Shown here: positions 32,939-41,524 of the stretch, one piece after another
How positions within the stretch are numbered: position 1 is the stretch's first letter
Layout: the number at the start of each line of letters is the position of its first letter
Assembly (NCBI RefSeq): GCF_003351345.1
Contig: NZ_QQTO01000020.1
Span: forward strand, 62,001 to 126,000
Length of the DNA: 64,000 nucleotides
Source: Allobosea caraganae
Lineage (GTDB): Bacteria > Pseudomonadota > Alphaproteobacteria > Rhizobiales > Beijerinckiaceae
Direction: 5' to 3'
Made by a program: the position numbers and the translations under genes
Notes under the pieces: model-generated
The model's database searches: none
Seen by the model: the letters and a program-made list of their open reading frames with translations, nothing else
What the model was told of the DNA's origin: nothing

Positions 32939-33253
32939 CTATTTCTTGAAGAGCCAGGCGGCATAGTCGCGCGCGCTGTGAAGCACGCGGACGACTTCAA
33001 CATGATCTTCGCCGATCCGGTAGAAGATCAGGTAGTCGCCGTGAGCGCGTCTGCGAATTTGTCGCCCCTTGCTCTGAGGCATGACCGGCCATGCGAGAGG
33101 CCGCTCGCCAAGACCGAGGCATTTCCGCTCCAACTCATCGACGAAGCTATCGGCGCGGGCAGGGGTGTCCTTGGCGATATGGCGGCCGATGCCGATAAGA
33201 TCGGCCTTGGCAGCGTCCGAGATGATGACGGTCAACGAGCCTTTCGGGCTCAT
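32939..33253 (-). CDS. parE: RelE/ParE-family toxin
   Basis: A 104-residue toxin of a type II toxin-antitoxin pair. ParE-fold markers: VIISDAAKADLIGIGRHIAKDTPARADSFVDELERKC, then RRRAHGDYLIFYRIGEDHVEVVRVLHSARDY with the C-terminal HSARD block. ParE toxins usually poison DNA gyrase. The ATG overlaps the antitoxin stop by four bases (ATGA), so the antitoxin is made first. It converges on the NDUFA12 gene with 9 bases between. Confidence 0.92.
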   Translation of the reverse strand: MSPKGSLTVIISDAAKADLIGIGRHIAKDTPARADSFVDELERKCLGLGERPLAWPVMPQSKGRQIRRRAHGDYLIFYRIGEDHVEVVRVLHSARDYAAWLFKK

Positions 33254-33501
33254 TTAGCGGCGATGGCGCGGCGAATGTCCTGGAAGGCCTGATCTAGTGG
33301 CGAGGAGCGGCCAGCGTCGAGATCGGCAATGCCGATGTCGAGCGCTTCATTGAGTTCCTGGAGCTTCTTCGCCTTGTAGCGTTGGCGCAGTGCCTCATGC
33401 ACGATATCCGTGCCGGAGGCGTAGGCACCTTGTTCGAGCTCGGCGCGGACCAGCGTCGCCAGTTCGGCAGGCAAGGTGATGGTCATCTCTCCAGACTTCA
33501 T
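33250..33501 (-). CDS. parD: ParD-family antitoxin
   Basis: An 83-residue ribbon-helix-helix antitoxin. The N-terminus MTITLPAELATLVRAELEQGAYASGTDIVHEALRQ is the DNA-binding and dimer part. The C-terminal helix (KLQELNEALDIGIADLDAGRS) binds the toxin. First gene of the pair. A promoter with a CTATAT -10 on the minus strand (33529-33534) lies inside a dyad, as expected for self-regulation. Confidence 0.92.
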   Translation of the reverse strand: MKSGEMTITLPAELATLVRAELEQGAYASGTDIVHEALRQRYKAKKLQELNEALDIGIADLDAGRSSPLDQAFQDIRRAIAAK

Positions 33502-33517
33502 CTCGCCGCTCCGTGTT

Positions 33518-33543
33518 GCCCGCGCGCAATATAGTGTGCGGGC
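33518..33543 (-). promoter_or_regulatory. parDE promoter with dyad operator
   Basis: GCCCGC and GCGGGC are separated by 14 bases that contain a CTATAT -10 hexamer for the minus strand (33529-33534). ParD antitoxins repress their own promoter; this dyad is the natural candidate site. Confidence 0.45.
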
Positions 33544-33572
33544 GCAGGCTTGCCCAGCGCCGCCCCGCGACG

Positions 33573-34913
33573 TCAGCCGATGACGAAGTCGAACAGCAGC
33601 TTGACGTTCAGTGCCGCGATCACGACCGCGATCAGGATGGCGAAGGCGATGAGCCAGCGCGGTGCGACGAGCTCGCCCATCTTGGTCTTGTCGGCGGTGA
33701 ACATCACCAGCGGAAAGACGGCGAAGGAGAGCTGCAGGCTGAGCACGACCTGGGTCAGGATCAAGAGCCGCGCCGTGCCGCTGTCGCCGTACCAGATGGT
33801 GACCGCCGCGGCCGGGACGATGGCGATGCCGCGCGTGATTAGGCGGCGCAGCCAGGGCGGCAGCTTGATCTTGAGGAAGCCCTCCATGACGATCTGGCCG
33901 GCGAGCGTCGCCGTCACCGTCGAGTTGATGCCGCAGCAGAGCAGGGCGATGCCGAACAGCGTCGGCGCGATGGCGAGGCCAAGCAGCGGACCAAGGAGCT
34001 GATGCGCCTCGCCTAGCTCGGCGACGCCGGTCTGGCCGGTCTTGTGGAAGGTCGCCGCCGCCAGGATCAGGATCGAGGCGTTGATCAGGAGCGCGAACAT
34101 CAGCGCCACCGTCGAATCGATCGTGGCGTAGGTCAGTGCCTGGCGCTTCTCGGGCAGGGTCTCGCCATAGGCGCGGGTCTGCACGATGCCCGAGTGCAGG
34201 TAGAGGTTATGCGGCATCACGGTGGCGCCGAGGATGCCGAGCGCGAGGTAGAGCATCTCGGGATTGGTGACGATCTCGGTCGTCGGTGCGAAGCCCTTGA
34301 TGACCTGGCCCCAGTCCGGATCGGCCAGGGCGATCTGAATGGCGAAGCAGACCGCGATGACACCGAGCAAGGTGATGATCAGCGCCTCGACCCAGCGGAA
34401 ACCGAGCCGCTGCAGATAGAGGATCAGGAAGACGTCGAGCGCGGTGATGATGACGCCGATCTCGAGCGGAATGCCGAAGATCAGGTTGAGGCCGATCGCG
34501 GTGCCTATGACCTCGGCGATATCGGTCGCGATGATCGCGATCTCGGCGAGGAACCAGAGCATGTAGGCGACGGGCCGGGGGAAGGCGTCGCGGCAGGCCT
34601 GGGCGAGGTCGCGGCCGGACGCGATGGCGAGCCGCGCGCACAGCGATTGCAGCACGATCGCCATGATGTTCGAGACGAGCGCGACGGTGAGCAGCGCGTA
34701 GCCGAATTTCGAGCCACCGGCGAGCGAGGTCGCCCAGTTGCCGGGGTCCATGTAGCCGACGGCGACGAGATAGCCGGGGCCGACGAAGGCGGCGGCGCGG
34801 CGCCAGCCGGGGCCGGTCGAGCGCACCGCGACCGAGCGGTGCACATCGGCGAGCGAGGCTTCGCCGCGCTCCGTGCGCCAGCCCTCCGGCAATTTCTCGA
34901 CCCGCGCGTCCAT
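33573..34913 (-). CDS. mntH: Nramp-family divalent metal (manganese) transporter MntH
   Basis: A 446-residue inner-membrane proton-coupled importer of Mn2+ (and Fe2+). About 11 hydrophobic segments. Metal-binding motifs of the family: DPGN at 56-59 ([15 protein letters not shown]) and MPHNLYLHS in the sixth helix. The ATG at 34913 gives a normal cytosolic N-terminus of about 40 residues; the frame is open 28 codons further, across the promoter. Two tandem dyads resembling rhizobial Mur (manganese) boxes precede the gene. It stands between NDUFA12 and DUF2155, next to parDE, which suggests this block was inserted together or stepwise. Confidence 0.95.
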   Translation of the reverse strand: MDARVEKLPEGWRTERGEASLADVHRSVAVRSTGPGWRRAAAFVGPGYLVAVGYMDPGNWATSLAGGSKFGYALLTVALVSNIMAIVLQSLCARLAIASGRDLAQACRDAFPRPVAYMLWFLAEIAIIATDIAEVIGTAIGLNLIFGIPLEIGVIITALDVFLILYLQRLGFRWVEALIITLLGVIAVCFAIQIALADPDWGQVIKGFAPTTEIVTNPEMLYLALGILGATVMPHNLYLHSGIVQTRAYGETLPEKRQALTYATIDSTVALMFALLINASILILAAATFHKTGQTGVAELGEAHQLLGPLLGLAIAPTLFGIALLCCGINSTVTATLAGQIVMEGFLKIKLPPWLRRLITRGIAIVPAAAVTIWYGDSGTARLLILTQVVLSLQLSFAVFPLVMFTADKTKMGELVAPRWLIAFAILIAVVIAALNVKLLFDFVIG

Positions 34914-34933
34914 GGCAACCCCGATCCTGCAAC

Positions 34934-34974
34934 TGCAATCCATTCGCAAGATACACAGTTGCAAATCGTTCGCA
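34934..34974 (-). promoter_or_regulatory. two tandem Mur-box-like sites upstream of mntH
   Basis: TGCAATCCATTCGCA (34934-34948) and TGCAAATCGTTCGCA (34960-34974) are two versions of one 15-bp dyad, 26 bases apart start to start. The TGC ... GCA frame fits the manganese-responsive sequence recognised by the Fur-family repressor Mur in rhizobia. This predicts repression of mntH by Mn2+. The Mur protein gene is not in the window. Confidence 0.55.
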
Positions 34975-35053
34975 AGAGCGTTTAGCCCCGGATGCATGCG
35001 TCCGGAGCGGCGTGGTCATGCCGAACGGGGCAGGCCGCCAAGGGGGAGCATCA

Positions 35054-35794
35054 ATGGCGGCTGTGGGCTTTCGCCCTTTTTCCGCTGCGATTGCCGTGTT
35101 AAGCGGCACCTCCCGCGCGGGCGCGGGCAGGAGATTCGTAGCGCCGATGCGGGCCCTCAGCAGATTGTCGAAGGTGTCGGCCATTGCCGCGCCAGCCCTG
35201 ATAGCGCTTCTGGCCGCAGCGCCGGCGCAGGCCGACCGCATCCGCAATCCGACGGCGGTCTTCGCCGGACTCGACAAGATCACCGGGCGGATCATCTCCT
35301 TCGAGGTCGCTGTCGACGAGACCGTGCAGTTCGGCGCGCTGCAGTTGACGCCGCGGGTGTGCTGGACAAGGCCGCCGACCGAGGCGCCGCAGACGGATTC
35401 CTTCGTCGAGGTCGACGAGGTGACCTTCAACAACGAATACCGGCGCATCTTCACCGGCTGGATGTATGCGGCGAGCCCGGGCCTGCACGGCGTCGAGCAC
35501 GCGATCTACGACGTCTGGCTGACCGACTGCAAAGGCGGCACCGAACTGGTGGTCGATCCGAAGGAGCCGGAAGCGCCTCTGCCCGACGAGCCGCGCCGCC
35601 CGCGCACGCCCAATCCGCGCGACGTCAACCAGCCGCCCGTGCCGGGGCAGCCTGTGCCCGGCCAGCCGGCGCCTGGCCAGCGCATCGACGTCGAGCCGCC
35701 GCGCGGCGTGCCGGTACAGCCGCGGCAATCCCCGAGCCAGCGCTTCTTCCCGACCAATCCGGGGCAGGGCCGCGATCCGACGGGCGGCAACTAG
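35054..35794 (+). CDS. DUF2155-domain protein, exported
   Basis: 246 residues. A signal peptide ends near AAAPAQA (about residue 60). The DUF2155 core follows: NPTAVFAGLDKITGRIISFEVAVDETVQFGALQLTPRVCWTRPPTEAPQTDSFVEVDE, then the RIFTGWMYAASPGLHGVEHAIYDVWLTDC segment with two conserved cysteines (CWTRP and TDCKG). The C-terminal 70 residues are a Pro-rich tail with PGQP repeats. Function unknown; it is conserved in alphaproteobacteria beside aat and NDUFA12. GGGGGAG lies before the ATG at 35054. An inner ATG at 35147 would also leave a signal peptide. Confidence 0.88.
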   Translation: MAAVGFRPFSAAIAVLSGTSRAGAGRRFVAPMRALSRLSKVSAIAAPALIALLAAAPAQADRIRNPTAVFAGLDKITGRIISFEVAVDETVQFGALQLTPRVCWTRPPTEAPQTDSFVEVDEVTFNNEYRRIFTGWMYAASPGLHGVEHAIYDVWLTDCKGGTELVVDPKEPEAPLPDEPRRPRTPNPRDVNQPPVPGQPVPGQPAPGQRIDVEPPRGVPVQPRQSPSQRFFPTNPGQGRDPTGGN

Positions 35795-35821
35795 TTTCTG
35801 ATAGAGGCGTCCGCTTCTCTC

Positions 35822-35899
35822 GTCATTGCGAGCGTAGCGAAGCAATCCAGGGGCCGTCGAGCGCAACGCTCAGGATTGCTTCGCTACGCTCGCAATGAC
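35822..35899. repeat. dispersed palindrome between DUF2155 and aat
   Basis: 27-bp arms (35822-35848 and 35873-35899) pair perfectly, starting GTCATTGCGAGCGTAGCGAA. Sequences of this form are common repeats in Rhizobiales genomes. It can act as a terminator for the two converging genes. Its right arm encodes the last residues and stop of aat. Confidence 0.85.
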
Positions 35900-36576
35900 T
35901 GCGAAGGCATCTCAGCCAGCGCCTCGCGGCCGCTGATCGTGCGCTCCTTCGGCCAGGCCCACCAATCGCCCTCGCTCTCGATCGCCGCTTCCAGCAGCAT
36001 GCGATAGGCCTCGCGTGGTACCTCCTGCGTGCCGAACTGGGCGAGATGGGCGGTCTGGAACTGCGCGTCGAGCAGGCGGTAGCCGCCATGCCTGAGACGG
36101 GCGACGAGATGGACCAGCGCCACTTTCGAGGCATCGGTCTCGCGGTGGAACATGCTCTCGCCGAAGAAGGCCCCGCCAAGCGACAGCCCGTAGAGCCCGC
36201 CGGCGAGCCGGCCGTCGCGCCAGCATTCGACGCTGTGGACATGGCCACGGCGAAAGAGCGCGCTGAAGAGCTCGCGGATGCGGGTGTTGATCCAGGTCTC
36301 CGGCCGGTCGGGCCGGGCCTCGGCGCAGGCGGCGATGACCGCGTCGAAGGCGCTGTCGATCCTGATCTCGAACTGGTCGGCGCGCACCGTGCGGGCCAGA
36401 CGCGCGGGCAAATGGAAGCGGTCGAGCGGGATGACGCCGCGAATCTCCGGCTCGACCCAGAACAGGCTGGGGTCATCAGCACTTTCCGCCATCGGAAAGA
36501 TGCCGGCGGCATAGGCGCGCAGGATGATCTCGGGGGTGATCACCGGCGCGCGAATGGGCACGGAACGAGCCTTCAT
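35884..36576 (-). CDS. aat: leucyl/phenylalanyl-tRNA-protein transferase
   Basis: Attaches Leu or Phe from tRNA to the N-terminus of proteins with basic first residues, feeding them to ClpSA/P (N-degron pathway), cytosolic. 230 residues. Family motifs: [28 protein letters not shown], then [32 protein letters not shown] and [22 protein letters not shown]. The last few residues (QSLRA) and the stop codon come from a dispersed palindromic repeat, so the C-terminus has been re-made by repeat insertion. Conserved neighbour of accC/accB in alphaproteobacteria. Confidence 0.95.
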   Translation of the reverse strand: MKARSVPIRAPVITPEIILRAYAAGIFPMAESADDPSLFWVEPEIRGVIPLDRFHLPARLARTVRADQFEIRIDSAFDAVIAACAEARPDRPETWINTRIRELFSALFRRGHVHSVECWRDGRLAGGLYGLSLGGAFFGESMFHRETDASKVALVHLVARLRHGGYRLLDAQFQTAHLAQFGTQEVPREAYRMLLEAAIESEGDWWAWPKERTISGREALAEMPSQSLRA

Positions 36577-36632
36577 GCGGGGATGGGAGCGCGGGCGCGA
36601 CGCCGTGTCAAACGGGAATGACGCCCTCTTCC

Positions 36633-36720
36633 GTCATGCTCGGGCTTGTCCCGGCCAGCCACGTCTTCCCCCGGTCCGGGCCGCAAGACGTGGGTGCTCG
36701 CCACAAGGGCGAGCATGACG
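36633..36720. repeat. dispersed palindrome, copy 1, between aat and accC
   Basis: Starts GTCATGCTCGGGCTTGTC and ends GGGCGAGCATGAC, with inner CACGTCTT and AAGACGTG arms. A second copy of the same plan lies at 52298-52383. Confidence 0.8.
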
Positions 36721-36733
36721 GCGGAAGCCGGTC

Positions 36734-38095
36734 TTATTGCCCTTCCGGCCCCATCCCACCGGCGGCGAGGAACTTCTCCAGCCAGTGGATGTTGTAGTCG
36801 CCGTTCAGGATGTCGGGGTTGCGCACCAGGGTGCGGAACAGCGGCAGGGTGGTGTCGACGCCATCGACGACGAACTCGTCGAGCGAGCGGCGCAGGCGCA
36901 TCAGGCATTCGTCCCGGTTGCGGCCATGGACGATCAGCTTGCCGACGAGAGAATCGTAGTGCGGCGGGATCGTGTAGCCCTGATAGGCCGCCGAATCGAC
37001 GCGCACGCCGAGCCCGCCCGGCGTGTGGAACGAGGTGATGCGCCCGGGGGAGGGGCGGAAATTGGCCGGGTGCTCGGCATTGACCCGGCACTCGATGGCG
37101 TGGCCCTCGATGACGATGTCGTCCTGCGTGATCGAGAGCGCAGCGCCAGCCGCGATGCGAATCTGCTCGTTGACGAGGTCGATGCCGGTGATCATCTCGG
37201 TGACCGGGTGCTCGACCTGGATGCGCGTGTTCATCTCGATGAAGTAGAACTCGCCATCCTCGTAGAGGAACTCGATCGTGCCGGCGCCGAGATAGCCGAG
37301 CTTGGCCATGGCATTGGCGCAGACGGCGCCGATCCGGTCACGCTCGCCGGCGTTGAGCGCGGGCGAGGGGCCTTCCTCCCAGACCTTCTGGTGGCGGCGC
37401 TGCAGCGAGCAGTCGCGCTCGCCGAGATGGACGGCGCGGCCCTGGCCGTCGCCGAGCACCTGGATCTCGATATGGCGCGGCTTCTCGAGGTACTTCTCGA
37501 TGTAGACCGCATCGTCGCCAAAATTGGCCTTGGCCTCGGTGCGTGCGGTGGAGAGCGCGACGGACATGTCCTCCGCGTTCCGCACGACCTTCATGCCCTT
37601 GCCGCCGCCGCCGGAAGCCGCCTTGATGATGACGGGAAAGCCGATCTCGCCGGCGATGCGCAGCGCCTCGTCGTCGTCGGTGACGCCACCCTCGGAGCCT
37701 GGCACGCAGGGGATGCCGAGGCGCTTGGCGGTGCGCTTGGCCTCGATCTTGTCGCCCATGCTGCGGATATGCTCGGCCTTGGGGCCGATGAAGGTGATGT
37801 TGTGGCGCTCCAGGATCTCGGCGAAGCGGGCGTTCTCGGAGAGGAAGCCGTAGCCGGGATGGACCGCGTCGGCGCCGGTGATCTCGCAGGCGGCGATCAG
37901 GGCGGGGATGTTGAGATAACTCTCGCGCGCGCTCGGCGGGCCGATGCAGACGCTCTCGTCGGCGAGGCGCACATGCATGGCGTTGGCATCGGCGGTGGAG
38001 TGCACCGCGACGGTGGCGATGCCGAGCTCCTTGGCGGCGCGCAGGACGCGCAGCGCGATCTCTCCGCGATTGGCGATCAGGATCTTGTCGAACAT
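36734..38095 (-). CDS. accC: acetyl-CoA carboxylase, biotin carboxylase subunit
   Basis: Carboxylates the biotin of AccB with ATP and bicarbonate, the first step of fatty-acid synthesis. 453 residues. Landmarks: N-terminal [23 protein letters not shown]-grasp [65 protein letters not shown] 38095 starts at the usual [11 protein letters not shown]; a GTG at 38128 that would overlap the accB stop is less likely. Co-transcribed with accB. Confidence 0.97.
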   Translation of the reverse strand: MFDKILIANRGEIALRVLRAAKELGIATVAVHSTADANAMHVRLADESVCIGPPSARESYLNIPALIAACEITGADAVHPGYGFLSENARFAEILERHNITFIGPKAEHIRSMGDKIEAKRTAKRLGIPCVPGSEGGVTDDDEALRIAGEIGFPVIIKAASGGGGKGMKVVRNAEDMSVALSTARTEAKANFGDDAVYIEKYLEKPRHIEIQVLGDGQGRAVHLGERDCSLQRRHQKVWEEGPSPALNAGERDRIGAVCANAMAKLGYLGAGTIEFLYEDGEFYFIEMNTRIQVEHPVTEMITGIDLVNEQIRIAAGAALSITQDDIVIEGHAIECRVNAEHPANFRPSPGRITSFHTPGGLGVRVDSAAYQGYTIPPHYDSLVGKLIVHGRNRDECLMRLRRSLDEFVVDGVDTTLPLFRTLVRNPDILNGDYNIHWLEKFLAAGGMGPEGQ

Positions 38096-38124
38096 CTTCG
38101 GCCCGTCCGCGCCCGCGACAGCGA

Positions 38125-38580
38125 TCACTCGATCACCAGGAGCGGTTCGCCGTATTCGACCGGCTGCCCGTCCTCGACCATGATCGCGGTGATCTTGCCG
38201 GCGCGCGGCGCGACGATGTCGTTGAAGGTCTTCATCGCCTCGACCAGCAGCACGCGCTCGCCAACCTTCACCTCCTGGCCGATCTCGACGAAGGGCTTGG
38301 CCTCGGGCGAGGGACGGCGATAGGCGGTGCCGACCATCGGCGAGGTCACCGAGCCGGGATGGGCGGCGGCGGGCTTCGTCGCGTCGAGCGGGGAGGCGGC
38401 GGCGACCAGGGCGGGAGCGACCGGGGCCGCCACCGGCACCTGTACGGTTGCGGAGATGGTGCGGGCGACGCGGACGCGCAGGTCGCCCTTCTCCACCTCG
38501 ATCTCGGTCAGATCGGTCTCGTTCAGGAGCTGCGCCAACTCGCGCACCAGTTCGGGGTCGATCGGGCTCTTGGTCGCCAT
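38125..38580 (-). CDS. accB: acetyl-CoA carboxylase, biotin carboxyl carrier protein
   Basis: 151 residues. Residues 1-50 are the conserved N-terminal helix region ([34 protein letters not shown]), then an Ala/Pro-rich mobile linker, then the biotinyl domain with the biotin attachment lysine in [10 protein letters not shown]. The C-terminal [10 protein letters not shown] is standard. Start ATG 38580 preferred over ATG 38601 (seven codons earlier), as it fits family N-termini. It carries CO2 between AccC and the carboxyltransferase. Confidence 0.95.
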   Translation of the reverse strand: MATKSPIDPELVRELAQLLNETDLTEIEVEKGDLRVRVARTISATVQVPVAAPVAPALVAAASPLDATKPAAAHPGSVTSPMVGTAYRRPSPEAKPFVEIGQEVKVGERVLLVEAMKTFNDIVAPRAGKITAIMVEDGQPVEYGEPLLVIE

Positions 38581-38658
38581 GGCGGGTTTCACCGTCCTCA
38601 TTCCAGCATCGTCACGGGCGGGCGCCGGCAGGGGCGTCCCGGAATTCTCAAAAGCCGC

Positions 38659-39120
38659 TCAGGCGGCGGACTTCGCCGCCGCGCGCTTTTGCAGCAACGG
38701 CACGATCGCGTCGAAAGCAAGGTCATAGCCGGCGGCGCCGAAACCGCAAATCACGCCGACGCAGACCGGCGCCATATAGGAATGGTGCCGGAACTCCTCG
38801 CGGGCATGCACATTCGAGACGTGGAGCTCGATGGCGAGCGCATCGACGCCCTTGATCGCGTCGCGGATCGCGACCGAGGTGTGGGTGTAGGCGCCGGCAT
38901 TGATGACGATGCCCGCGCCGGCCAGGCCCGCCTGCTGGATATGGGTGACGAGCTCACCCTCGAAATTGGTCTGGCGGAAGGTCAGATCCACGCCCGCGGC
39001 CGCGGCCCTGGCCTTCAGGCGCTCCTCGACATCGGCCAGCGTCACCGAGCCGTAGGTGCCGGGCTCGCGGGTGCCGAGGAGGTTGAGGTTGGGACCGTTG
39101 AGGACGTGGACGGCGACCAT
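38659..39120 (-). CDS. aroQ: type II 3-dehydroquinate dehydratase
   Basis: Third step of the shikimate pathway. 153 residues, a dodecameric cytosolic enzyme. Motifs: VLNGPNLNLLGTREPGTYG with the catalytic Tyr, VINAGAYTHTSVAIRDA with Asn, and IELHVSNVHAREEFRHHS with the catalytic His and the Arg that binds substrate. ATG 39120 (MVAVHVLNGP) is the normal start. Upstream of accB in the same direction, 78 bases apart, in the conserved alphaproteobacterial block. Confidence 0.95.
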   Translation of the reverse strand: MVAVHVLNGPNLNLLGTREPGTYGSVTLADVEERLKARAAAAGVDLTFRQTNFEGELVTHIQQAGLAGAGIVINAGAYTHTSVAIRDAIKGVDALAIELHVSNVHAREEFRHHSYMAPVCVGVICGFGAAGYDLAFDAIVPLLQKRAAAKSAA

Positions 39121-39239
39121 GGTGCAGGCTGATTCCCTGGGGCCGCAAATGCGCGGCGACGCCGCCGTCATAAACGGAACCAAAGGGCAGGGGAAGTGCG
39201 CGAAGAGATGTCCGCGCTTCTCCGGATGATGCCCGATCT

Positions 39240-40055
39240 TCAGCCGCTGCAGGTCGCCTTGCCGCATTTGCGGACGGCGTCGATCTTGGCCTTGAGCGCG
39301 GGCGCGCCGACGGCGCCGAAGACGACCTCGTCTCCGACGATGAAGGCCGGCGTGCCGGTGAGGCCGAGCCTGTCGCCGAGCGCGACCGTGTCCTCGATCA
39401 CCGCCTTGGTCGCCGGGGCATCCATCTCCTTGCGGACGCGCTCGACATCGGCGCCGGAATCCTTGGCGATCTCAAGCGCCTTGGCGCCGTTGACCCGGCC
39501 CTTGGTCGCCATCAGCTTGTTGTGGAAATCCCAGTACTTCTGGCCCTGGAGCTGGTTCTTGACGGCGATGGCGACGCGGCTGGCCTCGACCGAATCGGGT
39601 CCCAGGATCGGGAAGTCCTTGATCACGACGCGCAGCTTGGGGTCGTCCTTGGCGAGCGCGCGGACATCGTCCAGCGCCCGTTTGCAGAAGCCGCAATTGT
39701 AATCCATGAACTCGACCAGGGTGACGTCGCCCTGCGGGTTGGCCGCGATGATCGAGGTCGCGGGATCGACGAGCTTGTCCTTCTCGCCGATGACCGCGTT
39801 GCGCTGCGCCTCGGCCTGAGCGACCGTGTTGCGGCGCTCCAGCTCGATCATCGCCTCCTGGACCAGCTCGGGGTTCTTCACCAGCGTCTCACGGATGAGG
39901 TCGACCACCGCCTGGCGCTGCTCGGGCGAAAGCGCCGGCGCCTGCGCCCTGGCCGGGATCGCCGCCAGCGAGACGGCGAGGCCGGCAAGTGCCAGGCCGA
40001 GACCGGCGCGCCGGAAGCCCGTCTGCGCAAGGCGAAGCAGCGTGAACAGGACCAT
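39240..40055 (-). CDS. DsbA-family thiol:disulfide protein with helical N-terminal extension (ScsC/BdbD-like)
   Basis: 271 residues, periplasmic. Signal peptide to about residue 38 (AIPARAQA). Residues 42-95 form a charged helical stalk like the trimerising stalk of ScsC-type proteins. The thioredoxin fold follows, with active site C121-G-F-C124 (FMDYNCGFCKRA) and the cis-proline loop GTPAF. Two further cysteines near the end (KCGKATC) are unusual and could form a second pair. AAGGATG precedes the ATG. It forms, isomerises or reduces disulfides in the envelope. Confidence 0.92.
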   Translation of the reverse strand: MVLFTLLRLAQTGFRRAGLGLALAGLAVSLAAIPARAQAPALSPEQRQAVVDLIRETLVKNPELVQEAMIELERRNTVAQAEAQRNAVIGEKDKLVDPATSIIAANPQGDVTLVEFMDYNCGFCKRALDDVRALAKDDPKLRVVIKDFPILGPDSVEASRVAIAVKNQLQGQKYWDFHNKLMATKGRVNGAKALEIAKDSGADVERVRKEMDAPATKAVIEDTVALGDRLGLTGTPAFIVGDEVVFGAVGAPALKAKIDAVRKCGKATCSG

Positions 40056-40247
40056 GTCGTCATCCTTTCAGACCCGCACGAGGAAGCGCCGCGGGCGTTG
40101 AGCCTATTGGTGTTTGCCTGATCTTCTCGACTTTCGCATGGCAAGCGTCAATTCACAGCTTTGCCAGCGCGGTTGCGGGCGAGGGGCCGCTCGGCTAGGC
40201 CAGCCGGCACGGCGGCCGGTGTGCAGGCCGCCGAAACGGATCGCGAC

Positions 40248-41435
40248 ATGAAGCAGGCCACGCCCTTGATCTCCCTACCCGAATTGGCTGATCGCGCCGA
40301 GCGGGTCGCGCCCTTCATCGTCATGGACGTGATGAACCAGGCCGCGGCGATCGAGCGCAGGGGCGGCTCCGTCGTGCATATGGAGGTCGGCCAGCCCTCG
40401 GCGCCGACGCCGGCGAGCATTCGCGCCGCTGCTTCCCGCGCTCTGGAGCATGGCCGCATCGGCTACACCCAGGCGCTCGGCACGGATTCGCTGCGCGAGC
40501 GCATCGCCCGGCATTACCAGGACGCCTATGGCGTCACCGTTCCGGCCGAGCGCGTCGTGGTCACGACCGGCTCCTCCGGCGGCTTCATCCTGGCGTTTAT
40601 CGCCTGTTTCCAGCCGGGCGCGCGCGTCGCGATCACGGCACCGGGCTATCCGGCCTATCGCAACATCCTGATCGCGCTCGGCCTCGAGCCGGTCGCGATC
40701 GAGGTCGGGCCCGAGACGCGCTACGCGCTGACGCCGGAGCTGATCGCCAAGGCCCATGCCGAGCGCCCGCTCGCCGGCGTGCTGACCATGAGCCCGGCCA
40801 ATCCGACCGGCGTGGTGATGGCGCCCGACGCGATCGCGGCCGTGGCAGCCGAGTGCCGCCGGCTCGGGCTCTGGTACATCTCGGACGAGATCTATCATGG
40901 GCTGACCTATGAGGCGCCGGCGACGACGGCGCTCAGCGCCGATCCCGACACGATCATCGTCAATTCCTTTTCGAAATATTACTGCATGACCGGCTGGCGC
41001 GTCGGCTGGCTCATCGTGCCCGAGCGGATGGTGCGCACGATCGAGCGGCTGCAGCAGAATTTCTCGATCTCGGTGCCTTATCTCAGCCAGGTCGCGGGCG
41101 AGGCGGCTTTCGATGCCACGGAGGAATGCGAGGCGATCAAGGCCGGCTATGCGCAGAACCGCGCCTTCCTGCTCAAGGCGCTGCCGGAGATCGGGCTCGG
41201 CGATTTCCTGCCCGTCGACGGCGCCTTCTACATCTATCTCGACATCGGCCGTTATTCGAACGATTCCATGGCTTTCTGCCGCGATGTGATCGAGAATGCC
41301 GGGGTCGCGATCACGCCCGGGCTCGATTTCGACGAAGGGCGCGGGGCGCGGACGGTACGGCTCTCCTTCGCCGGCTCGCTCGGCGAATGCGAGGAGGCGG
41401 TGAAGCGGATGGGCGCGTGGCTGAAGCGGCGGTGA
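40248..41435 (+). CDS. class I/II PLP-dependent aminotransferase
   Basis: 395 residues, fold type I. Markers: HMEVGQPSAPTPASI, YTQALGTDSLRERIARHY, ANPTGVVM (binding Asn), DEIYHGLTYE, and the PLP lysine in VNSFSKYYCMTGWRVGWL. The substrate arginine is in the C-terminal TVRLSFAGS. It resembles aspartate/aromatic-type enzymes of unknown specificity. ATG 40248 starts a normal N-terminus; the open frame before it lacks a ribosome site. Divergent from the DsbA-like gene. Confidence 0.92.
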   Translation: MKQATPLISLPELADRAERVAPFIVMDVMNQAAAIERRGGSVVHMEVGQPSAPTPASIRAAASRALEHGRIGYTQALGTDSLRERIARHYQDAYGVTVPAERVVVTTGSSGGFILAFIACFQPGARVAITAPGYPAYRNILIALGLEPVAIEVGPETRYALTPELIAKAHAERPLAGVLTMSPANPTGVVMAPDAIAAVAAECRRLGLWYISDEIYHGLTYEAPATTALSADPDTIIVNSFSKYYCMTGWRVGWLIVPERMVRTIERLQQNFSISVPYLSQVAGEAAFDATEECEAIKAGYAQNRAFLLKALPEIGLGDFLPVDGAFYIYLDIGRYSNDSMAFCRDVIENAGVAITPGLDFDEGRGARTVRLSFAGSLGECEEAVKRMGAWLKRR

Positions 41436-41524
41436 ACGCAACGGCGCCCGGACGCTTGCCAAAAGCCGCCGTCCCGACGAAACCTGACGATCGGTCGCGC
41501 TGCAATGGTGGAGGAGGCGGCAGC

